From: Spiroplasma phoeniceum P40
GTDB lineage: Bacteria > Bacillota_I > Bacilli_A > Mycoplasmatales > Mycoplasmataceae
Assembly (NCBI RefSeq): GCF_003339775.1
Contig: NZ_CP031088.1
Coordinates: 1,302,001 to 1,366,000 of the forward strand
Reading direction: 5' to 3'
Length of the DNA: 64,000 bases
The notes under the pieces are model-generated. The model was not told where the DNA came from, ran no database searches, and saw only the letters and a program-made list of their open reading frames with translations. Shown here piece after piece: positions 1-11,734 of this stretch (positions are counted from its first letter, which is position 1; every line of letters starts with the position of its first letter). The position numbers and the translations under genes are program-made.

Positions 1-535
1 TTTGACCATGAACAAGCGCTAAATAGCGGCGTTGTAATTGCTTTGTTTGAATTTGTTGTTGTAGTTGATGATGAACAACATCATTTTTAGCAATAATTAA
101 AGTTCCTGTCGTTTGGCGATCAATGCGATGGACAATTCCCGGGCGTTGCTCACCACTGGCAGTTGACCATTGCACTCCTCGTGCTAATAAAGCATTAACT
201 AAAGTATCATTCTGGTGTCCTGGTGCTGGATGAACAACTAAATTATTTGGTTTATCAATCACCATTAAATAACTATCTTCATACAAAATTGTTAATGGGA
301 TTGGCATTGGTGTTAATTCACTTGCTTTAGGATTTGGAAATTCAATGCGAACATGGTCTCCAATTTGACTAACATAATTTGCCGGCACAACTTGTCCATT
401 AACTTGAACTTTCTCTTGCTTAATTAATGCTTGGATTTTAGTTCGCGAAAAATGAGTGGGATTTTTTTTAAAATAATCAGTTAAAATTTTATCAATTCGA
501 GCTGATGAAGAAACAGTAAAGGTAATCTTAATCAT
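1..535 (-). CDS. rluD: RluD-type 23S rRNA pseudouridine synthase, C-terminus cut by window edge
   Basis: The protein begins MIKITFTVSSSARIDKIL, an S4 RNA-binding domain at about residues 10-75, followed by the RluA/RluD catalytic domain. The motif HRIDRQTTG carries the catalytic Asp. Enzymes of this family isomerise uridines in helix 69 of 23S rRNA. The ATG overlaps the last 8 bases of lspA, the classic lspA-rluD pairing of Gram-positive bacteria, so the two are probably cotranscribed with ileS. The last third of the protein lies outside the window. Family membership is clear; RluD rather than another RluA paralogue is inferred from the lspA linkage. Confidence 0.9.
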   Translation of the reverse strand, partial: MIKITFTVSSSARIDKILTDYFKKNPTHFSRTKIQALIKQEKVQVNGQVVPANYVSQIGDHVRIEFPNPKASELTPMPIPLTILYEDSYLMVIDKPNNLVVHPAPGHQNDTLVNALLARGVQWSTASGEQRPGIVHRIDRQTTGTLIIAKNDVVHHQLQQQIQTKQLQRRYLALVHGQ

Positions 536-1115
536 TTGGTTCAAAATGCTCTTCGAGTTTGCTTCGTGCTCGCTCACGATAAAACTGAATAATTTCAATA
601 ATAATAGCAAAAATTAAGACAATAACACCAAATGTTACTCAAGTATCAGCTAAATTAAACACACTATAAGGGGGAAATAAAATTCATGCTAGAAAATCAA
701 CAACCCCACCATGGTTTCACATACGGTCAATTAAATTACCAAACCCACCAGTTGTAATCATCATTAAACCAACAGCAGCAGTTTTATTATTAATATATAA
801 AAAAATACTAAATGCAAGCAAAGTAATAAAAACTGCACCAATAATAACAAGCGGAAGATTATCAGCATTTGTTCCAAAAGCAATTCCTTTATTAACCATA
901 AATTTAAAATTAATAAATCCATCCAAAAATTTAACTTCGGGAGCTGCTGGGTCATGGTACAATAAATGAAAAGCTAATTGCTTCGTAATAATATCTAACA
1001 TTAATAACGAAATAAAAATTGGTAGACAAACTTGGAATTTATATTTTCAAATATAATCTCGATTTTTAAAATGGTCTTTAAAATCATATCAAAATTGTTT
1101 TGTTCGTTCTTTCAT
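528..1115 (-). CDS. lspA: Prolipoprotein signal peptidase (signal peptidase II)
   Basis: A 195-residue membrane aspartic protease that cleaves signal peptides of lipid-modified prolipoproteins. It carries the family blocks around both catalytic aspartates: GGFGNLIDRM and FNLADTWV, with about four membrane segments. Two in-frame TGA codons at the start and one after the first Asp block read as Trp. The ATG at 1115 gives a 40-residue basic cytoplasmic extension before the first membrane helix, longer than in most LspA. It lies 30 bp after ileS and overlaps rluD. Its substrates would include the lipoproteins seen here (24,235; 44,609). Confidence 0.92.
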
Positions 1116-1145
1116 TTGCTTTTGACTCCTTTTTCGTTTTATATA

Positions 1146-3872
<2,727 letters not shown>

Positions 3873-3894
3873 CAGTGTTTTTTCCTTTCTGTCA

Positions 3895-4085
3895 TAAAAA
3901 AAGTAAGACTATAAGAGCGCAAATGCACGGTACCATCTTACTTTATAAATATTGTAATAATATTTACCTTTTTTTCTTTATTTTAAATTGTAAAAACAAG
4001 AGATAATTATTTGTCTTTTTTGATTAGCTCACATCATCCTAATCTTGCTGTAATAAAACGAGCAAATAACCGTGGTTTGTTTTCT
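3895..4085 (-). promoter_or_regulatory. T-box leader of ileS
   Basis: On the minus strand, just before ileS, the sequence GATGGTACCGTGCA matches the conserved T-box (GGTGGTACCGCG type). It lies inside a hairpin, AAGTAAGA...TCTTACTT, followed by a run of T. This is the expected competing terminator/antiterminator. The remaining 120 bp upstream would form the stem I region; I could not fix the specifier codon by eye. Uncharged tRNA-Ile is the expected ligand from the downstream gene. Confidence 0.85.
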
Positions 4086-4106
4086 TATAAATAAATATTA
4101 CACTAT

Positions 4107-4511
4107 TTATTTAATTTTGTTAATAATTTCTTTTTTAATCAATTCTGTAATTCGTTCACCATCATTAATGGAAAAGGCATAAATGCGCTTATTTCGTTCT
4201 AAAAAATCATCAATTACTTTTAACACATTCTGGGGATTATGCCGATTATGATCAATGTAATCAAGTAATACTGCAATTTCTTCTTTAAAAGCATAAGAAA
4301 AATCAACTGCTTTCATAATAATCCGTCCTGCATTATGACTTGCAACTTCAAATGCTTCGCGTGATTTTTCAATATTATACCGTGAAATATGCTCTAAATG
4401 TTGTAATTCTTGTAAACGCAACATTAATTGGCGATTATCGTATGTTAATTTTTCTATAATTTCATTTTGTTCATAAATAATTGTCCGTAAATCTTTTTCT
4501 TGTTCTGCCAT
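4107..4511 (-). CDS. DivIVA-like coiled-coil protein of the division cluster
   Basis: 134 residues, strongly helical: MAEQEKDLRTIIYEQNEIIEK..., then a heptad-like stretch rich in Leu and Gln and a C-terminal helical part. Position fits DivIVA: after the sepF/ylmH slot and before ileS. The ATG at 4511 has an AGGGGA ribosome site 5 bp upstream; an upstream GTG at 4601 in the same frame lies inside the ylmH remnant and is less likely. In Firmicutes DivIVA marks curved membrane and poles; the role in a wall-less spiral cell is unknown. The identification rests on synteny and coiled-coil character, not on clear sequence motifs. Confidence 0.65.
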   Translation of the reverse strand: MAEQEKDLRTIIYEQNEIIEKLTYDNRQLMLRLQELQHLEHISRYNIEKSREAFEVASHNAGRIIMKAVDFSYAFKEEIAVLLDYIDHNRHNPQNVLKVIDDFLERNKRIYAFSINDGERITELIKKEIINKIK

Positions 4512-4524
4512 ATTTTCCCCTACT

Positions 4525-5275
4525 TTATTCAAACTTTGCAATTGTAATTCGATAATGTTGATTTTTTGATGGTAAAATTGCATTAATTTTAAAACGACCA
4601 TACCGTTTTATTGATATTATAATATCACAAGCAACTTGAAAAGTCTTATTATTTACCACTGAAAAATTAACATAAACATAATTTTGTTCAACATATTTTT
4701 GTGCTTGTTAGCGTGAAACATTGCAAAGGGCACTTACCACAGCATCTAAGCGTAAAATTTTTACTGTTTTTGTAAAAACAGTAAATTGATATTCAATAAC
4801 AACAGAGGCAGGGTTAATAGTCCAAGTTAATAAGTTCTTTTGAATAATTAATGGATCATTAATAAACACTGGCATAATTTTATTTAAAACACTTAAATAT
4901 AAATAATTTTCTGTGATATATAAATCACCAATCACTCGCATTTCTAATTGTAATTGGTTTAAAATAAAAACCAAGCACCTGATGATGTTGAAAAAAATGC
5001 GGTGTTGGTTGTTTCGCATGTAAAATAACCGTATTATCGTGCTTAGCATTAAAACTAACTGTTGCTCGAAAACCATTTGTTAATGGTTTATGAATAAAAT
5101 AATTAGTAATGTTTTCTTGTGACAAGATTGCTTGCAAAATTTCAATTTGACGTAAATCAAGAAAATCTGTGTTAACAAATTGCCCACGGTGGACTTGTTC
5201 ACATCATCCTTTAATTTTACTAATTAATTCATAATCTTGCTGATAATGTTGCAATAATTGTGTCTTATTAAGCAT
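4525..5275 (-). pseudogene. ylmH: ylmH (S4-domain division-cluster protein), frameshifted and interrupted
   Basis: The region codes for YlmH, an S4-type RNA-binding protein of the sepF-ylmH-divIVA run. The N-terminal half (MLNKTQLLQHYQQDYELISK..., to residue about 100) is in one frame; from about 4970 the match continues in another frame (MRVIGDLYITENYLYLSV..., then KILRLDAVVSALCNVSR, the start of the S4 domain). A TAA follows that Arg at 4708-4710, after which the S4 domain continues in frame to FKINAILPSKNQHYR and a final TAA at 4525-4527. So there is one frameshift plus one nonsense codon. The start overlaps the sepF end by 8 bp and the tail overlaps no intact gene. The neighbouring long frames are intact, so this looks like genuine decay. 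Confidence 0.8.
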
Positions 5276-5693
5276 CTTTTTGAATTGTAAATTGATAAGT
5301 TCTATGTTCATTTTTTTGAACATCACCATTAAAAGCATACATCACACCACTAATAAAATCTAATAGCCGTACTCGTTCTCCTTTTGGTAAATTCTCTAAA
5401 TGAACAATTAATTGCCCTTTTGTCAATAATAAATCAGCCATTTTGGGAGCATCATTATAACTATCAGCAATAAAACCAGTTGTAAGTACACTTGTGTTAC
5501 TACTAACTTCAGAAGAAGACTGTACTTCGCTTTTACGCTTAAAATCCACCTTTTGAAAGGGTGTTTCTGGGGCAAGAACAGGTTTTGTTAATGGTTGATC
5601 ACTATGGACAATTGGTGCGGTTGGGCTATCATTAAAATCAATTCGTGGTTGAGATTCGTAAATACTTCGTTGTTTTTTCTTAAAAATACTCAT
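5268..5693 (-). CDS. sepF: SepF cell division protein
   Basis: 141 residues with a low-complexity, Ser/Pro-rich linker (about 15-80) followed by the SepF (DUF552) domain: KMADLLLTKGQLIVHLENL..., with the RVRLLDFISGVMYAFNGD core. SepF binds the FtsZ C-terminal peptide and membranes. The ATG at 5693 sits 2 bp after the ftsZ stop; a TTG at 5702 overlaps ftsZ and is less likely. No clear Shine-Dalgarno is seen, so translation is probably coupled to ftsZ. The N-terminus MSIFKKKQRSI is basic and only weakly amphipathic. Confidence 0.88.
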   Translation of the reverse strand: MSIFKKKQRSIYESQPRIDFNDSPTAPIVHSDQPLTKPVLAPETPFQKVDFKRKSEVQSSSEVSSNTSVLTTGFIADSYNDAPKMADLLLTKGQLIVHLENLPKGERVRLLDFISGVMYAFNGDVQKNEHRTYQFTIQKDA

Positions 5694-5695
5694 TA

Positions 5696-6925
5696 TTATC
5701 AACTACGACGAACAAATGGTGGTAAATCATCATCATCATCATGTTCAACGACTTGATTATTATTAACATGTTCTCGTCACGCATTAATCCGACGGTTTGC
5801 ATTCGCTGTTTCACCTTCAGCATTTTCAGATAAATTAGTGAAATAACTTGGCCGTTTACGAGCAACATCTTGATCATTGTCATCACTAACCTCAGCATCC
5901 CGTGTTGGGCGTGGTGCTGGTGCTTCGTATTCTTCCATTGAAGCACGATAACCATTATCTGGATTAGTAAAATTTTGTTCTTCATCGAACCCAGTTGCGA
6001 TGACAGTTACAATCATTTCATCATCTAAATGCTCATTAACTGCTGTTCCAAAAATAATATTAACTTCGCCACCAATTGCTTGTTTAACAATATCAACAGC
6101 ATCATTAGCATCATTTAAGGTTAAGGTATTACCACCAGTAACATTAATAATAGCATCACGAGCACCACGAATTGATGCTTCTAATAACGGAGAAATAATT
6201 GCTTTATTAGCAGCTTCAATTGCTTTATCTTTACCTGAACCAATCCCAATTCCAAATAAAGCATTCCCTTTATTTTTCATCACGGTCTTAATATCTGCAA
6301 AGTCTAAATTAATTAAGGATGGTACTGCAATTAAATCAGTAATGGTTTGAACTCCTTGGCGTAAAATATTATCTGCTTCTTTGAATGAATCTTTTAATGG
6401 GACACCACCAATTACTTCTAATAAGCGATCATTTGAAATAATAATTAATGAATCAACATGTTTACGTAGTTCTTCGGTTCCTTGAATAGCATAACTATTG
6501 CGCGCACGTCCTTCAAATGAAAATGGCGTTGTAATAATTCCAACGGTTAAAGCACCCTGTTCTCTGGCAAGTTTGGCAATAATAGGAGAAGCCCCAGTTC
6601 CAGTTCCACCACCCATTCCAGCGGCGACAAAAACCATATCTGCCCCTTTTAAAGCGTCTTTAATTTCCTCTGCTGATTCAATTGCTGCTTGACGACCAAC
6701 ATCAGGATTAGCACCTGCTCCTAGTCCTTTTGATGTTTCTTTACCTAATACAATTTTATTTTTTGATTTTGAAACACTAATAATCTGGGCATCAGTATTA
6801 GCAACAATAAATTCAACCCCTTGTACGCCTGCTTCAATCATCCGATTGACAGCATTATTACCAGCACCACCAATACCGATAACTTTTATTGACGCGACTT
6901 GTTCATAATTATCAAAATTGTCCAT
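5696..6925 (-). CDS. ftsZ: Cell division GTPase FtsZ
   Basis: 409 residues. It shows the N-terminal [11 protein letters not shown] nucleotide loop, the tubulin signature [10 protein letters not shown] and the T7 catalytic loop NLDFADI. After an acidic linker the frame reads through a TGA (Trp) to the C-terminal peptide [14 protein letters not shown], which resembles the conserved FtsZ tail that binds FtsA and SepF. A strong GGAGG site precedes the ATG. It follows ftsA by about 40 bp and precedes sepF by 2 bp. Annotating with the standard code would wrongly trim the last 27 residues. Confidence 0.98.
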
Positions 6926-6965
6926 AACCTTAATTCCTCCATTTTTTATATATTATACTATTTAT

Positions 6966-8309
6966 TTAATATTTTGGTAGTATTTTTGGTTGATATTGTT
7001 GCGAACCGTTTAAATGCTGGTTACTTAGTGGCATAACCCCTTGTGCCAGATTAGCATTGCCACCTGGTTGATGATGCTCACCATATTTGTCATTTCGTGG
7101 TACTTTTTTATCACCATTATTATTTAAATAACGAATATAACGATGATCAACCGATTGAATATTTGTTGCACTAACTTTATTTGCTAAATGTTGATAATAA
7201 ATATTTCCCAATAAGCCAGTACATCATGTTTCTTTTGCTCCTAATGTTGAAGCAATATAAACTGTAACATTTTTATCTTTATTTAACGCCAACAAATTTT
7301 CTTTAAACCCACTAATTCGTAAAATTTTACCAACAACAACAACTGGATAGTTATAGCGCCCTAAGCTATTAGCTAACTTTTCACTCAATGTTTCCATTTC
7401 TTCTGTTAAAACATGATTAACAATTCGTTTTAAATCATAATGGGTAAAATTTAATTGTGTTTGTTGCTGTTGATCATATTTGCTATAAATAATTAAATTA
7501 TCTTTACTATTATTATTTAAATTAATAATTTTATATAAATATTTTAGTGCTTGCTTATTATCACAACTTAAGACATTACGTAATCGCGTAATTATTTTTT
7601 TAATCCCACCCGGAATAATAATTTGTTCACATAAAGTTTCACGAACAAAAACATAAGCGATAATATTATCATAATCTCAATTAATAATTGTAATTCCATT
7701 TTGTAAATCAACTGGTGATGAAATATTTCACGCAAGACTAAACCCTTCTGGAAGGATACCCATAACTTCAATTTTGGCATATTTAAGTGTCGCAAAAATA
7801 CTTTGAATAATCTGTTTTTTTGTTACATAAACAATTGCCTTAATACTTAATTTGTGAGCCGCCTGCCCTATTGGTGGCGCTGATAATGCTTTTTGTTCAT
7901 TAAGAATGTAACGATATGGTCTAATAAAAAAAGCAGTTTCATCATCTAATAAAGGAACTTCTTTTGATAATGTAATTAATGAATCAATATCATTCTTCGT
8001 AATTAGACGATCATGTGTTAAATTTAACATTTTGGTTGAAGTTTTAATTGTCATATTATTTGCTGGAATACTAATTGCCACCCGTTCAATTACAATTCCT
8101 AATTGTCGATTTGCATCTTTAATTAAATTAACTAATTCTTTAGCCACATTTTTTTCATCAATAATGATACCATTATCACAAAAATGATATTCAAGATGCC
8201 TTTTATAAAGCACTTTAATTTGTGATTCAGTATAAACACCAACCATAAAACTAAAACTATAATTTTTAATTTCTAACACAGCATATACTTCTTTTAACTT
8301 ATAATCCAC
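6966..8309 (-). CDS. ftsA: FtsA actin-like cell division protein
   Basis: About 447 residues, continuous with several TGA Trp codons. It is divergent but sits exactly between rsmH and ftsZ. The N-terminus VDYKLKEVYAVLEIKNYSFS is the first actin-fold strand region; EVMGILPEGFSLAW and the later GGIKKIITRL match FtsA/SHS2-actin blocks. The C-terminal 60 residues are Gln/Asn/Gly-rich (HQPGGNANLAQGVMPL). AAGGAGG lies 6-7 bp before the GTG at 8309; the in-frame GTG at 8318 overlaps that site, so 8309 is chosen. A clear amphipathic membrane-targeting helix is not obvious at the end. Confidence 0.85.
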
Positions 8310-8340
8310 TTCGTTCACCTCCTTTTCAAATTTTAGAATA

Positions 8341-9282
8341 TTATTTCACCCGTTCTAATATTCTTAATTTAGCACTTGTACTTCGATGGTTGTTTGTTTG
8401 TTCAGTTACCGAAGGTACAATTGCTTTCTTAGTAATAATCTGATAATCACTTTCAAAATGTGATATTACTGGTAGCTGTTGATTTATTTCATAATTAGGA
8501 TCTTTTGTTAAACTTTGAAAATATTTTTTAACAATACGATCTTCTAATGAATGAAACGAAATTACAACTAACCGACCATGCACCGCTAATAAAGTTGTTG
8601 CTTGTCGTAATGATTCTTGTAAAAAAAATAACTCTTGATTTACTTCAATTCGTAATGCTTGAAAAACTCGTTTTGCTGGATGTTTTGCCTTTTTTAAAAT
8701 CTTTTGTGGCAAACTTTTTTTAATAATTTCAACAAGATGGAAAGTAGTAACAATTTCTTTTTCATTACGAGCAATAACAATGGTTTTTGCAATTACTTTT
8801 GCAAATGGTTCTTCACCATAATCTTGAAAAAGTTTTACTAAAGCTTCTTGCGAATAAGTATTAACAATGGTTTTTGCTGTTAATCCTTGATGTTGATTCA
8901 TCCGCATGTCCAATGGACTATCATATCGATAACTAAAACCACGGTTATCATCATCTAATTGTGGAGATGATACTCCGAGGTCATATAAAATCCCATTAAC
9001 CGCTTTAACATGTCGTAGTTGTAATTCAGCAACTAAATTAACAAAATTATTTTTAATAATTTCATAATTACGATATTTACTCTTCTGCAAAATTTCTTCA
9101 GAAGCAAAAATTGCTGCTTCATCTTGCTCAAAGCAATATAACTTTCCATTTGGAAGATGCTTTAAAATTTCAAGACTATGTCCCGCTCGCCCTAAGGTAC
9201 AATCAACATAAATTCCATTGTTTTGAACATTTAAACCGGCAATTGCTTCTTGTAATAAGACTGTCTGATGTTTAAATTTCAT
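8341..9282 (-). CDS. rsmH: 16S rRNA m4C1402 methyltransferase
   Basis: 313 residues, full length for RsmH (MraW). The SAM-binding motif appears as DCTLGRAGHS, where most members have GRGGHS; DLGVSSPQLDDDNRGFSYR and SPLDMRM are the hallmark substrate/SAM blocks, and VISFHSLEDRIVK is the conserved C-terminal motif. It methylates N4 of C1402 in the ribosomal decoding centre. It lies 3 bp after mraZ in the mraZ-rsmH-ftsA-ftsZ order. Confidence 0.97.
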   Translation of the reverse strand: MKFKHQTVLLQEAIAGLNVQNNGIYVDCTLGRAGHSLEILKHLPNGKLYCFEQDEAAIFASEEILQKSKYRNYEIIKNNFVNLVAELQLRHVKAVNGILYDLGVSSPQLDDDNRGFSYRYDSPLDMRMNQHQGLTAKTIVNTYSQEALVKLFQDYGEEPFAKVIAKTIVIARNEKEIVTTFHLVEIIKKSLPQKILKKAKHPAKRVFQALRIEVNQELFFLQESLRQATTLLAVHGRLVVISFHSLEDRIVKKYFQSLTKDPNYEINQQLPVISHFESDYQIITKKAIVPSVTEQTNNHRSTSAKLRILERVK

Positions 9283-9285
9283 ACG

Positions 9286-9717
9286 TTAAATTTTTTCCTC
9301 AAAACTTTTTGCTGCTTCTTCGATTCCTGGTGCTTGTTCAATGTATACTTCTCAAACTTTCGGATCTCATAATTCTAAGTGGTCATTGTTTCCAATAATA
9401 ACAACATCTTTTGTAAAATTTGCTTTATTTTGCAAAATGGACGAAATTTTAATTCGTCCAGCATTATCGAAAGTAGTTTCATCAGACATTGACATAATTT
9501 TTCGTGTCAAAGCCCTTCCTTCGGCTGTGGCTTGTCCAGTTGAAGCAACTTTTTCTGTTCACTTTAACCATTCAACTTCATTGCGAACATCAATACAACC
9601 ATCAAAACCAAGAGAAATAAAGACTTTATCATCTTTAAACTGTTCTCTCATTTTAGAAGGAATTGTTAATCGTCCTTTATCATCTAATGTATGATTGTAA
9701 GTTCCTAATAATGCCAT
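9286..9717 (-). CDS. mraZ: MraZ transcriptional regulator
   Basis: 143 residues with the two SpoVT/AbrB-like half-domains that define MraZ: LDDKGRLTIPSKMR near the N-terminus and FDNAGRIKISSIL in the middle. MraZ forms a ring that binds direct repeats in front of its own operon and controls the division cluster. The ATG at 9717 (MALLGTYNHTL) is chosen because the family starts there; the in-frame extension upstream contains the GGGGGAG ribosome site. It is the first gene of the cluster. Confidence 0.96.
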
Positions 9718-9734
9718 TTTGCCCCATTCTCCCC

Positions 9735-9782
9735 CACTTTCATACATATTGTATTATAATTTTTCCCATATTGCAACACTTT
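9735..9782 (-). promoter_or_regulatory. mraZ promoter with two AAAGTG repeats (candidate MraZ operator)
   Basis: On the minus strand two AAAGTG boxes (AAAGTGT at 9776-9782, AAAGTGG at 9734-9740) flank a TATAAT at 9753-9758. AAAGTG(T/G) repeats are the reported MraZ box type in Mollicutes. The -35 region is not clear. The layout suggests autoregulation of the mraZ-rsmH-ftsA-ftsZ unit. The motif and spacing are seen directly; function is inference. Confidence 0.6.
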
Positions 9783-9920
9783 TCCCCAAAAATTTTTTAC
9801 AAAAAAATAGTCCTACTACTGGACCAATAATATAAAAGCTTTTTTAAACAAGATAAATTATAAATACAACATTAGTTAAAAAAAAGAATCTCTTGATCCT
9901 TTCCTATAATTAGTTATAAC

Positions 9921-10097
9921 CTAATCAACTCTAATAACTTCTTTATCCTTATAATATCCACATTCACGACAAACTCTATGTGGTTTAATTAATGCTCCAC
10001 AATTTTTACATGCTATCAAAGTTGCTCCAACTAATTTAAAATGTGTTCGGCGTTTTCTTTTTGCCTGTTTGGATTTTTTTCGAAATGGTACCGCCAT
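9921..10097 (-). CDS. rpmF: Ribosomal protein L32
   Basis: 58 residues: [19 protein letters not shown]..., followed by the four-Cys zinc ribbon [17 protein letters not shown]. This is typical C+ type L32. It overlaps the end of the DUF177 gene by one base (TAATG), the widely conserved yceD-rpmF pair, so both come from one transcript. Confidence 0.97.
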   Translation of the reverse strand: MAVPFRKKSKQAKRKRRTHFKLVGATLIACKNCGALIKPHRVCRECGYYKDKEVIRVD

Positions 10098-10615
10098 TAT
10101 TTCTCCTCCTTTGTTGTTTTAACTAATTTTTCGTGTAATTGTTCTCATCGTGAATCCGCTTGAGCTGCTTTATACGCTGCAAATTCTTCCTCAGAAAAAA
10201 CTTGCCAAGTTGAATTACCACTAATTATTTTATCACTTTTTTTAGATAAATTAATAGGAATATTCATAATTATTTCATCTCACGCATATTTTATTATATC
10301 AAAATTTTGCTCATTTAAGTAATTAATATCACTTTTTTTATAAAATTTAAAACTATACTCATCATTTCATTCTAAATTAATTGGAACAGCAAAATGTTCT
10401 AATGTCTGAGCATCCTCAACAACAACTTCGCCAATAATTGTTGCAACAATATTAATTGCATTAAGATTTGAATGATAAGTAATTATTCCCTTAATATTAA
10501 CATCTTTGATTCCTCTAATATTAACCGAATAATCTAGTAATTCTGGGCTAATATTTAATTGTATATCGACAATAACTTGCGGTTGTTTAATAAAATCTGT
10601 TTCTGTATAAATCAT
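10097..10615 (-). CDS. yceD: YceD-family (DUF177) protein
   Basis: 172 residues. The middle contains [18 protein letters not shown], corresponding to the DUF177 core, and the C-terminus is acidic and helical ([20 protein letters not shown]). YceD proteins are linked to large-subunit rRNA accumulation in bacteria and plants. The usual Cys pair of the family is not visible here. Identification rests on the core block and on the translational overlap with rpmF. Three TGA codons read as Trp. Confidence 0.8.
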
Positions 10616-10769
10616 TTTGTTCCCTCATTATTTTGTTGACTTTTGTTGCCAAATTTGAATAATCTTACCCTAATAAATCTTTTGTTAAATTATTCATTAA
10701 TATAATATAATATAATTATACATTTATTTTTATAAAATATAAATGTGCTGTAAAAAATGAGGAGCAAAA

Positions 10770-11612
10770 ATGAAAATTATAACATACGAAAAAGAAAACC
10801 AATTAACTGATTTGCAAATTCAATTAATTGAAAAATTAAATAATGACATTCAGAGTGTTCTAGAGTTAACTATTAACGAATTAGCAGATAGTCTTTTCAT
10901 CAATACTTCTACCTTAAGTCGTTTAATTAAAAAATTGGGGTTTGAAAATTATAGTAAATTTAAAGTATGAGTTGCTGGAAAGTATAATAATATCAAGGAA
11001 TTTGATATCCAAAAAAATGAGACAACTCTCCATAATATTATTGATAATATTTATAAACTGCATACTTATGCATTAGATGAAACTTATCGAAATTTAAAAG
11101 TTAATCAATTAGAAAAATTCATTGATACAATTCATACGAGTGAACGAATTGTTATCTGGGGAATTAGTCGCCATACTTTAGTTTGCGAAAATTTAAATTT
11201 ACACTTAAATGTTTTAAAATATAACTCAACTTATCTTGTTAATTATTATGCCACAATTCAATTAATTGAAACTCTTAGTGAAAATGATTTATTAATTTTA
11301 ATTTCAAAAAGCTTACAAGATGCTGAATATCATTTCCTAATTGAAATTGCAACAAAACGAAATGTTAAAATTATTTTATTAACAATTAATAAAGAATATA
11401 AAGGACCACCCAATTTACAAAAACTAACCTTAGAGAATACTGAAATTCTAAATTTTTATGTTGATAATCCCCGTTATGTTTCACGGTTGATGCTAATTAA
11501 TATTATTTTTGGAATGTTAATTGCAAAATATCATCCTACTCATAATGAAGAATATCAAGATTATTATGCAGCCATTGATGAATGACACGAATATATTAAA
11601 AAAATAAAATAA
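10770..11612 (+). CDS. RpiR/MurR-family transcriptional regulator
   Basis: 280 residues. The N-terminal HTH_6 domain reads LTINELADSLFINTSTLSRLIKKLGFENYSKFK, the family signature, and the C-terminal part (about 120-260) has SIS-like sugar-phosphate sensing features (ERIVIWGISRH, DLLILISKS). Such proteins control sugar-phosphate uptake or use. It stands alone on the plus strand, divergent from yceD-rpmF across a 154-bp AT-rich spacer, with GAGGAG 5 bp before the ATG. Its target cannot be read from context. Confidence 0.88.
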
Positions 11613-11617
11613 CTAGT

Positions 11618-11647
11618 GAACATCTGTTTCAAAAGATGTTCTTTTTA
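11618..11647 (+). terminator. Rho-independent terminator of the RpiR-type gene
   Basis: The inverted repeat GAACATCT...AGATGTTC is followed by TTTTT, 5 bp after the stop codon. Confidence 0.85.
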
Positions 11648-11734
11648 TATAAAAAATAAAGCAAGTTCTAATTAAAAGGATTAAGATTTAGTGTTCATAA
11701 ATTACCTTAATCCTCAAATACATAAATTTTTTTT

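Noticed and set aside
6000-6692. Plus-strand open frames of 64-116 codons opposite ftsZ
   Set aside because: They are antisense shadows of an intact, motif-rich ftsZ and have no ribosome sites or recognisable proteins.
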